Positions 23,239-31,922 of a stretch of 64,000 nt of DNA are shown piece by piece. Each line of letters opens with the position of its first letter. Position 1 is the first letter of the stretch. The notes below the pieces were generated by a model. It did no database searches, was not told the DNA's origin, and saw only the letters and a list, made by a program, of their open reading frames with translations. Source of the stretch: Neofusicoccum parvum (lineage: Eukaryota > Ascomycota > Dothideomycetes > Botryosphaeriales > Botryosphaeriaceae); contig CP087219.1 in assembly GCA_020912385.1 (NCBI GenBank), positions 1,922,001-1,986,000 of the forward strand, given 5' to 3'. The translations under genes were made by a program, and so were the position numbers.

Positions 23239-23649
23239 CAGACTCATAAATGGCAAATTAATTGGTTTGTCAAGCAGCACTTCACGATTGCCATCGTTCT
23301 TGATACGGTTGAAAATGATCATATTTGGGGACAGGCAGACATTATCTGTGAATGAGTAGCCGCTGCACATCGAGGAAAGTGCTGTGGTGGTTGTATAGTT
23401 GTCTGAAGCGTGAATTGTGGCTGAAGAAGGGAATCCCACAGACCATGTGCAAGACGGGCCGCCAGTTTAGTCCTGTTGACGGGGTTTCAAAATGTGGTCC
23501 GTCAGAAGGTTGAGCGTGAGGTGAGAAAAGGGCATGTGGTAGAAAGCATCATGGTGGATCATCTGCGAATCATAGAACTTGGATGGGAAAGTCAATGTCA
23601 CCGTCAAAATTAAATTATACGTAAAGCCCCTCGCACGTATTTCTTCCAA
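23239..23649. other. Convergent 3' spacer
   Basis: Lies between the ends of two convergent genes and holds their 3' UTRs. Nothing else is seen. Confidence 0.5.
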
Positions 23650-24756
23650 TTAAAGAACAAAACTTTCCAGAGCATTTGGAGCAAAGAGCTCATGTGCATC
23701 GAACTTCCGTGACGAGAGGCCTTGGCGGTGATGATATGTAAGGAAGGCGTCAAGAACGTGCCTGTTTTCCTCAAACCCATCTCGCCACCATTTCTCTCCC
23801 ATGAGTGACTGTGTTTCTTCCACATGTTGCTCCAGCCAGGGGAGCATGTACCTCAAGGCACCACGCTCGTACAAGGGCTCATATGCCATTTCCAGGGATT
23901 GGGAAAATGCTTTGGTGAGTGTCTTTGCAATCCAAGGGTTTGATTCATACACGCTGCGCTTCAACGCAATCACATGCATGATTGGGAAGATCTTGGTTCG
24001 GCGAAAGTACTCGGCCTCCACTTCCTTGAAGTTCCGGAACAGGTAGTCAACATTTGGCGACGAGTAGAAAGATGACGGCTTTGTAGCACTGAAGATGGCG
24101 TCGAGGTCTCCGTCGGCGAGCATTTGTGCAAGATTTTGTCTGGCGCTGATGGCTGTCACTTTGACTCCTTCGGGCAACGAATGCGGAACTTTGGCGGATC
24201 TTGTTCTGTCAGAGGGCTCAATGGCACCAGTGTAGAATTCAACGGCCGTCATCGGCACTTTGAAGTCGTCTTCCATGATTCCTCGCTGCCATACAGCAGC
24301 TGTCACTGTGGGCTGTCAGCCAAGAGAATGCATAAGGGCGTGCTGAGTGCTCTGATTACTTTGATATTCCGGGATACCTATACGCTTCCCGTACAAGTCC
24401 TCGGACTTAGATATTCCCGATGTCTTGTTGATGTATATTGACTGGTGTCGGAAGAAGCGCGAAGGGAAGACGGGAAGAGCAATGAATGGCGGGTTCTCTT
24501 GGTTCAGCGTAATGACATATGACGAAAGCGAGAGTTCAGAAACATCGAATTCCTGGAACCTCAACTGGCGGAAGAATCTGCGCAAAGGCGACGTCAGAAT
24601 GGCTATTTCCGCCAACATGCGGGGTATCTCATCGTACGTTTCCTCTACGCGGTAGTTCAAGAAATTGAGCTCAACTCCCTCCGGCCGCACCCTTCCATCT
24701 TCGATGGCCTTCATGCGATCGTAGTCCCAACATGCGAAGGACAGCTGTAAGACCAT
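23650..24756 (-). CDS. THI5/4,5-dihydroxyphthalate-decarboxylase-like periplasmic-binding-fold protein
   Basis: Three exons: 24756-24638, 24577-24360, 24305-23650; 330 aa. The first intron (60 nt) is in frame but its removal restores VEETFFRQLRFQEFDVSE, and the second join gives GIPEYQMTAAVWQRGIMED; both are hallmarks of the fungal and bacterial group annotated 4,5-dihydroxyphthalate decarboxylase. The fold is that of NMT1/THI5-like and ABC substrate-binding proteins. Bacterial relatives decarboxylate 4,5-dihydroxyphthalate to protocatechuate; fungal copies are mostly uncharacterised. No signal peptide, so cytosolic. It is transcribed divergently from an MFS transporter 340 bp away, suggesting shared control and a joint role in uptake or conversion of an aromatic compound (inference). 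Confidence 0.85.
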
Positions 24757-25096
24757 GATGATGAGCTTTCTTGAGGTAAATCGTGCAGAGTGAGAGGGTC
24801 AGAATCAAGAGCCGATGTGCGATGTGCCTAAGCTTTTCTAATCATGTCGAAGCATTCTCCGCTCCCGCTCGGAGTTCCCGACCGACGATCATTCAACGCC
24901 CTACCCCGCTTGACCCGCATCATGACCCCAAACACGGGTCGCCACCCCTGCAACAAGTCGCACTATCAGTCAGTTATTTATCTAAGTGATGCCGTCTGTA
25001 CGCCATCGTAGTCACCGCGGGAACGTTTGTTGGTTATTAAGATAGCCGCACAGCTTGGAACAAGACAAAGCCATCCCCCGCTCTCTCAACCACAGC
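24757..25096. promoter_or_regulatory. Shared divergent promoter region
   Basis: The 340 bp between two divergently oriented start codons should contain both promoters. No specific regulator site is identified. Confidence 0.5.
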
Positions 25097-26871
25097 ATGG
25101 GCACTTCCGACACAGAGAAAGCAGCTCAGCTCGAGTTAGAGCAAGTTCACACAGCCAGAGAGTTGTACGCTAATGAGCGCACTCACGAAAAGTCCCAAGC
25201 ACGGCTGGATCACCATGGCTTTGCTTTGGTCCCGCAGCCAACGCAGTTCAAAGACGATCCTCTGGTACCTTTTCCAAGAATGCGCGGTTAGCAAAGGCTA
25301 AATACAGCACAGAATTGGCCATCGTGGATGAAATGGATGGTCCTGATCCAAGTATCGGTCCTGGCTCTACTTGGGCCGTTCAACTCGTCGGTGGTCAACC
25401 CTGCACTTGTTGTGCTGGCAAAGCATTTCCACATCTCGAGTCAGCAAGCATCCTACCAGACAACAACAGCCATCATCACGGCCGGCGTGTTTCCGATTCT
25501 CTGGACACCATTAGCGAACGTGTACGGGCGACGTCCGGTATACCTCCTTACAACACTGATTGGCGTCGTCGCATCAGTCGGCTCAGGCGTTGCGGCAAGC
25601 TGGGCCGCTTTGGTGGCTACTCGGGCTATTGCTGGTGGTACAACATGTGCAGCAATGGCACTTGGGGCGGCGACTGTGAATGATATGTTCTTCTTGCACG
25701 AGGTACTTACCTTCGTCACCGAGAACCTGTGTATCTTGCTAAGGTGCAGAACAGAGGGGAGCGAAGATGGGGGTCTGGACTGTCTTCTTGCAAAGTATGC
25801 TCCTCGTGGTTTTACCTGCATGGTTTGCACTGACAATGCAAGACGGAGCTCATGTCGCGCCGCTTATTGTAAGTGCTCAGTTCGGTAGACCTGGCGCGGG
25901 CTGACGGTAAACAGGGCGGATATCTGACTGAGGGTGCTGGGTATAGATGGGACTACTATCTTCCAGCGGTAACAAATGCCGTTCTCCTCGTAATAATGGT
26001 CTTCGCCTTGCCAGAAACACTCTTTTCCCGCTCTGACGAGATGCTCCGGGATCACCGTGAACGCACCTATTTCCAGATGCTGTTCAGCTTCCGTCGGAAT
26101 TGTCTGCGTGACCGCAGCTTGCACTGGCGCGACTTTGCACGGCCATTTGAAATGCTCCGGTACCCATCAGTTTCACTCACCTGGCTTTATTACACGGTAT
26201 CCTTCGCCTATGGAACCGTCCTTCCTGCCGTGACCGTTGCGATACTATTCACGAAGACGTACCATTTCGAAACAGGCGTCATCGGCCTTATGCTTGGTCT
26301 TCCACTGCTGATAGGCTCATTCTTGGGAGAGATTTTGTCCGGTCCGTTTTCTGACTTCATCATGTACGAGTACGCAAAACGTCACGATGGAGAGCGCAAG
26401 CCGGAGGCTCGTCTCCCCGCATCTTGGGCCAGCGCATTCTTTTTGCCTGCCGGTATCATCATTTACGGAGTGTGCCTGCACCTCAAGACGCACTGGATTG
26501 GGCCGGTTATTGGTAACGCTGTTGCGGGGTTCGGCCTTCAGCTCGCCACCACCGTCAATTACGCCTATTGCAGTGACTGTTACAAGCCTCAATCCGGAGA
26601 GATTGGCACGCTTTATAATTTCGGGCGCCAGATATTCTCTTTTACAGTGGGGTTCTACGCGTGAGTCACATCCTTCTCCTCATCTCAAGAGTCATGAAGC
26701 GCTGACTTGTGAGGCAGGATACCATTTGCAAGCCGTGTCGGAGTACAGTGGGCCTGGCTCACACTGGCGCTAATTGTTCTGTTTACTTTTTCTGGCGTGG
26801 TGGTCTTGATGTTTAAGGGAGAGACGTGGAGGAAGAAGCTTGGTACACCGACGTTCCACGAGGATATTTAA
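25097..26871 (+). CDS. MFS transporter, DHA1-like exporter
   Basis: Six exons: 25097-25264, 25313-25702, 25755-25794, 25843-25868, 25915-26660, 26718-26871; 507 aa. Two exons are tiny (40 and 26 nt), yet each join restores conserved sequence: DDPLNWPSWMKW, FFLHERGAKMGVWTVFLQ, NGAHVAPLIGGYL. GRRPVYLL is the loop 2-3 MFS signature. The 80-residue cytosolic N-terminus and NWP(S/V)W(M/R)K motif are characteristic of fungal 12-span drug:H+ antiporters. Such proteins often export secondary metabolites or xenobiotics. It is divergent from the dihydroxyphthalate-decarboxylase-like gene and followed by an aminotransferase. Confidence 0.9.
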
Positions 26872-27454
26872 ACGTTGCTAAAGATCTCCCGGAGCTGGTC
26901 TCGGTCGTCCACGTATTTATTGATTATCTTATTCCACTCCAGTCATCAGTTAATGTTTACAGTGCTCCAAGATCTGTGAAAGTGATCCTGAAGCTCGTCC
27001 CGCTACAGCGACTGACTCTCTGCCAAGTATGGTCTGCTTTAGGGCTACGAACACAGACAGTGGCGCTTTCCATGGTACAACCATAGCCTCTATTGAATGT
27101 GGACTCGGTATCCACAGAACGTGGCATCAACTTTGGCACATTGGGATCTTTTCACGACACATCAATGGATTTTCCAGTATGCAGCGTGGTCAACTCTGCA
27201 TTTGTAAAAGTACAAGTGAGTAGTTAAGCGACCATCTTGCAAGCACATTAAATTGGCGCTGTAATCCTGTATCTGATGTAGTGGACGTAGACAGGTCTCA
27301 TGGTAAGGAGAGCGATAACAGAGGGTAGATAACGACAGCTGTGTTGCAGGCAGCAGCACTGAATGACTTTAGGCAACAGCCTATTCGCAGGCAGCAGCGC
27401 TCTATTTCTATTTGCATAAACCCTCCAACCAAGACTGCACTGACAGATATCGAC
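26872..27454. other. Intergenic region
   Basis: 3' flank of the MFS gene and upstream region of the aminotransferase. No additional gene or repeat is seen. Confidence 0.5.
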
Positions 27455-28875
27455 ATGAATCCCGACGGCCTCTCGCAGAGGGGGTTCGCAAATGTGGCGT
27501 CGATCATACCAAGAATCAGGAAAGAGGCCGAGGAAGCTCAGCACTGGAGGGAGACAGGCATGCACGTTATCAATCTCGCGAAGGCAGAGAATATCCTGAT
27601 CAGACCTGAGGTTGTGAGGATTTATAAACAAGCAATTGCGGAGAACCTCGACTCCAGTGTATGATTTTCTCTCCCTGCGATATCCCGATGCTCAACGCTC
27701 ATGAACCAGCAGCATCTGTCATATCCAAAAGGCATTCTCGGTGATCCAGCGCTGCTCTCTTGTCTGGCAGATTTTTTCAATGTGTATTTCAATCCGTTCA
27801 TTCGAGTGGAGCCAGATCATCTGGTCACAGCGCCTGGTGCAGCAACATGTCTGGAAGCCTTGCTGTTCAATATCTGTGACCCAGGTGATGGAGTGCTTGT
27901 CCCTGGCCCCTACTGGAGTGCGTCTCTAACTTCTTCTGTGGGTATATCTTCTGACCAAAGTCACAGATGGATTCGATCTCAAGTTCCGTGCACGATCTTC
28001 AGTAGAGCCTATTCTAGTAAATTCCCATGGCTTCTCCGACACCTTTTCGACTACGCTCCTCCCTTCGCTTGAGGCCGCCTTACAAAAGTCCAAAGTTCCT
28101 ATTCGTGGACTCATCATGACGAACCCACATAATCCATTCGGCCAGTGCTACCCCCAAGCAGTACTCGAAGAATGTGTCAAGTTCTGTCAGAAGCATGGAA
28201 TCCATTACATTTCGGATGAGGTTTACGCTTTGTCGGAATTTCCCAACGTTGACGTAGCGAAGCCGGTTCCATTTACCTCCGCATTGAGTCTCGACTTGAA
28301 GGCCCTCGGCTGTGATCTGAGATTTGTGCACATTGTCTGGAGCGCCAGCAAGGATTTCGGATCCAGCGGAATCCGAATGGTATGTGCAGCCTTCTTGATG
28401 GGATATGGCAGCTAACTCTCGACAGGCATGCATTGTTTCTCAAGCGAACCATTCACTAGCATTGGGAAACGTCTTAGCTTCAGATCAGCAGACATCATCT
28501 CTAAGCGCAATAGCCATTTCAGGATTGCTCACTTCCCCAGAGTTGTCGAACCTTCTGCGTCTGAACGCAACGCGTTTGGCAGACGCGTACAGTACAGTCA
28601 CCAATTTCTTGAAGAAATATGACGTCGAATTCATTCCTGTTACCGCAGGAGTATTCATCTTCGCTCGCCTGAACCCGAAAGCTCAAACCTGGGAAGATGA
28701 AGCCGAAACAGTTGCTAAGCTTCGGGACGCTGGTGTCCTTGTGACTGCAGGGCAAGCATTCCACGGAGTGGAGCATGAAAAAGGGTGGGTAAGGATCATT
28801 TTCGCTGTAGACCCGGATGATCTTAAGAAAGGCCTCCAAATCATTGCTTCTACACTATACTTAGATAGATGGTAG
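27455..28875 (+). CDS. PLP-dependent aminotransferase, ACC-synthase-like (class I/II)
   Basis: Four exons: 27455-27658, 27710-27917, 27967-28379, 28426-28875; 424 aa. Start ATG at 27455 heads MNPDGLSQRG, as in homologues beginning with LSxRG. Joins give QHLSYPKGILGDPALL, PGPYWNGFDLKFRAR and GIRMACIVSQAN. TNPHNPFGQCY is the cofactor-binding Asn region, SDEVYAL holds the pyridine-nitrogen Asp, and the Schiff-base Lys is in VWSASKDFGSSGIRM. The overall layout is the fungal ACC-synthase-like group, which includes secondary-metabolite aminotransferases or C-S lyases; most are not true ACC synthases. Cytosolic, 424 aa is normal length. Acceptor used for exon 2 could alternatively be three bases downstream (cag|cag). 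Confidence 0.9.
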
Positions 28876-29391
28876 CGCAAGATTCGGTTTGCTCGGGTTT
28901 CCTATGGTAGTGCTCTGTCTGGAGCAAAAGTGTGGCACCGCTTTCGTAATCGAATATCGGAAGATCACCAACAAACCAATTTCTCGAGACAAAGCTCCTA
29001 CCGTGGAATATCGTGGAATGACAGACTTGCTGCTCCCCAATTCATGGCGAATTCCTGACTGTGACTGGAATTTCTGCTGTCTATGAGGGAACAAAAGGCG
29101 TCCAGATGCTTCTCTGCACCATTTGGTGCCGGCTCCGACTCGTCGTCAGGTTAAATCTAGGCAAGTCTGACTACTTCGATACGAATGATGGCTCTTTCCA
29201 GCGGCTTCAGCCGTACAGAAAATCAAATGGCGCCTCAAGAAATGTTTGCCCTGCTTGATTGAAGTTCATTGCCCATCGCCAGCGGTATGTACCGCTGACG
29301 AAGTTCCGCTGACGATGTTCCGGACTTTCCGGTGGAAGGCACCGGGACCTAATGTTTTGGCGCTACGTAAAGAACGTTAACTTTTACACAG
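28876..29391. other. Spacer before the retrotransposon
   Basis: No gene recognised. The last five bases (29387-29391, cacag) are one copy of the target-site duplication of the LTR element. Around 29290-29335 are short imperfect repeats with ttccgctgacga and ccggactttccgg. Confidence 0.5.
29387..29391. other. Target-site duplication, left copy (CACAG)
   Basis: Matches 37486-37490 exactly and abuts the 5' LTR. Confidence 0.9.
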
Positions 29392-29869
29392 TGTTACGGC
29401 GCAGCCTCCACGGTGGTTGAGGATAGGGATCAGCCCCGCCGGAATAACAGAAGTCGGGGTCATGAAGATCCGAGGTCACGTGACCTCGCGCTCAACCAGA
29501 CCCACCCGCTCAGAATGCCAAGGCTGTCTGAGCGGATCCCACCTACTGAGCCATCCTGCTCGGTCATGACAACCGCTCAAGAAGACCACGCGCCTCTGAG
29601 CAGGATACGACTATTGAGCGCATAGATTGTATAGAACTCTCCTACGTATATAAACTACACTCCTTAGTATAGCTTTGACCTTCGTGGTCAACTTCAATAA
29701 TCAATCTACACCATTGATTAGTAACACGGCCTTCGCACGCAGTGCTCAGTCACGTGTATTCGTTCACACTTGTTCTCTCCCCCTACCTTGTACCCACTCA
29801 AGGTAAACCCTACACGGCTTACCACCCTCTTTGGTGTTTGATCCTTGGAGGCAGAGGCCCGCCGTTACA
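29392..29869 (+). repeat. 5' LTR
   Basis: 478 bp, TG...CA ends. U3 holds an 18-bp perfect palindrome with a central CACGTG (29471-29488) and an inverted pair CCGCTCAG/CTGAGCGG (29506-29513, 29528-29535). A TATA box (tatataaa) is at 29647-29654. About 30 nt downstream is the hairpin-like ttgacc-ttcgt-ggtcaa (29675-29691), a likely transcript start region. Offset to the 3' copy is exactly 7,616. Confidence 0.95.
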
Positions 29870-29871
29870 CT

Positions 29872-29879
29872 TTGACCAC
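29872..29879 (+). other. Putative primer-binding site, self-priming type
   Basis: TTGACCAC starts two bases after the LTR and is complementary to GTGGTCAA at 29684-29691, next to the expected RNA 5' end. No TGG-initiated tRNA match is evident here. This arrangement resembles Tf1/sushi-type self-priming; eight paired bases is shorter than Tf1's eleven. Confidence 0.45.
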
Positions 29880-29948
29880 CATCCTTGCAAGGAAGGGTAA
29901 GAGAACATCGGGTAAGGTATCACCCCCTAACGAGTTTAGGAAACAGCA

Positions 29949-31922
29949 ATGAGTACGGTCAATATGGAGGACGTTAGCGCAGGACAGGATCGTCTAGCGA
30001 TTCCTCAGACACCGGCTCAAGAGGCCGCTCAGCCTGCTCACCAGGAGCAAACGGAGCCTACCATGAGAGAACTCATGCAGATGATCCAGGAGCTGCGAGA
30101 CGAGAACCGCATCCTGAAGAACCGACAGGATCAGGCCACCGGGCCAGATGCCGCAAAGAAACCATCCACCCAGGTCAAGGTGCCGAAGCCGGACCTTTAC
30201 CATGGAGAGCGTACCAAGACGCAAAGCTTCCTCATGCAGCTAGAGGACTATCTACACTTCGCCAAAGGACAGTTCGGCAACGACGCAGATAAGGTTCGCT
30301 ACGCTAGCACCTTCCTCCGAGGAGCAGCAGAGAAGTGGTTCAGGCCCCACAAGAGAGAGACTCAGGAGAAGCCGCACTGGCAATGGTCGCCTCAGACTCA
30401 GGCCATCTTCTCCGACTACAGGACCTTCGCCAAGCAGCTCCAGGAAGCGTTCAACGCCATTGACGAGGCCAAGCGTGCCAACCAAATCCTCTTCAGGATC
30501 CAGCAGAAGAAGTCAGTACTCGACTACACGGCTGAATTCCAGGAAGCAGCCTACGTCGCCGGAGAGCACTCAGACTACACACTCCGACAGCTGTACTACC
30601 GAGGCCTGAAGGACGAAATCAAAGAGGCTATGTCTTACCACGACGAACCCGAAACGCTCTCGGAACTAGTCCGCCTAGCCACCGATATGGATAGGAGGCG
30701 CACCAACAGGTGGTTCGAGAAGAAGGGTGGCTACCAAGCAAACACGAACAAGCCACGCCGCGAACGTACCACGCTGGAAGGAGGAGACGCCATGGCTCTC
30801 GACGCCGCCAACCGTCAGGACAAGAAAAAGGATAACAAGGGCCGGAACAACTACAACAAGAAGCCTAAAGGCCCGAATCCGAACTGGACAGACGAACAGA
30901 AGCAACGCTACAAGGATCGACTCTGCATTACCTGCGGTAGCGACAAGCATTTCTCGCCTACGTGCCCGCAGAACCCTCGTAGGAAAGAAGGGAAGCAGAC
31001 CTCAAGCGCTCAACGCGAAGCATCGGCCGTATCTCGCCAGGAGGACCACGACGCGCTAAGCTGGACGGCCTGCTTCAATGACGACTGTCGAACCCATCAA
31101 AGCGACAAAGACGCTACAGGATGGTACCCGAAGAAGCCAAGAGGCATCGCCATGCTTACCAGGAACGAGGAAGTACTCGACCTCGACGATATCATCGAGT
31201 CATTCCCGCACGACGACGAGATTGTCAACAGTGAGAATGGCGAATTCTACGATAGTACAGAAGCCGAAGAAGACAGCTCCGACGAAAAGGACCTCGCACA
31301 AGTGGAGGAGAGCCCATTAGCAGGCGCTATTAATAGGCTCCTTGAGAAAGTAGAGGAACACGGCATCATCGCTAAGATTCCCTTCCACCACGGCGAGTCG
31401 GAGCAAGGCATTTGGATCCCAGACAACCAGCCAGGACTCGCGTTAGTCACCTGGCAGGTACAGGAGGATCAGCTGTGGGAGACGCGTGTCTATGAGGATC
31501 GTCACACGGAGACAGACGAAGTCACTCCTGAAGATAATCTAGCGACCCAGAGGACACTCGCCCAAGAGGAAGAAAGGGCAAGGATGTTTCCTAGTATGGA
31601 AATAGCTGTTCCAGGCCTTAAGTGGAAAGCCCTCCGACAGATCCCAAGGCCGAGTCACCAGATCCTCCCAGAAGACGACGAACGCCTCAACCCCCGGCAT
31701 AAGAAGCATCGGCAGATTGCATGGATCTCATGCATCGACCATCAGTGCAGGACGCACAGGCGTCAGAAGAATGAAAACCATTGGTTTCCGGTACGCGTAC
31801 AGCAAGATGGGACGCACCGAGTTATCGAGGAATGGGAAATAGAGGGATGGGGACCAAGCGGATGGACTCGCAACAACCTCTTCCTACTCTGGGAAGGCCA
31901 AAGGCACCAGTCAAAAAACTAG
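29949..31922 (+). CDS. gag: Gag polyprotein of the Gypsy element
   Basis: 657 codons from ATG at 29949 to TAG at 31920. N-terminal coiled segment (residues about 35-55), then the Ty3-type capsid region with QLEDYLHFAKGQF and LRGAAEKWF, and a CCHC zinc knuckle CITCGSDKHFSPTC at residues 326-339. Unusually long for a gag: about 300 residues follow the knuckle, acidic and containing two copies of a Cys-x4-Cys-x2-His module (starting at Cys375 and Cys595), each preceded by a Trp and followed by a W(Y/F)P. Forms the particle and packages RNA. The stop codon overlaps a -1 frameshift signal leading into pol. Confidence 0.93.
   Translation: MSTVNMEDVSAGQDRLAIPQTPAQEAAQPAHQEQTEPTMRELMQMIQELRDENRILKNRQDQATGPDAAKKPSTQVKVPKPDLYHGERTKTQSFLMQLEDYLHFAKGQFGNDADKVRYASTFLRGAAEKWFRPHKRETQEKPHWQWSPQTQAIFSDYRTFAKQLQEAFNAIDEAKRANQILFRIQQKKSVLDYTAEFQEAAYVAGEHSDYTLRQLYYRGLKDEIKEAMSYHDEPETLSELVRLATDMDRRRTNRWFEKKGGYQANTNKPRRERTTLEGGDAMALDAANRQDKKKDNKGRNNYNKKPKGPNPNWTDEQKQRYKDRLCITCGSDKHFSPTCPQNPRRKEGKQTSSAQREASAVSRQEDHDALSWTACFNDDCRTHQSDKDATGWYPKKPRGIAMLTRNEEVLDLDDIIESFPHDDEIVNSENGEFYDSTEAEEDSSDEKDLAQVEESPLAGAINRLLEKVEEHGIIAKIPFHHGESEQGIWIPDNQPGLALVTWQVQEDQLWETRVYEDRHTETDEVTPEDNLATQRTLAQEEERARMFPSMEIAVPGLKWKALRQIPRPSHQILPEDDERLNPRHKKHRQIAWISCIDHQCRTHRRQKNENHWFPVRVQQDGTHRVIEEWEIEGWGPSGWTRNNLFLLWEGQRHQSKN

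Noticed and set aside
29413..29625. 70-aa open frame in each LTR
   Set aside because: Identical in both LTRs simply because the LTRs match; overlaps the U3 palindromes and has no domain.
29870..29900. tRNA-type primer-binding site
   Set aside because: No TGG-initiated sequence complementary to a familiar tRNA 3' end was seen directly after the LTR; a self-primed site fits better, though a full tRNA comparison was not possible.
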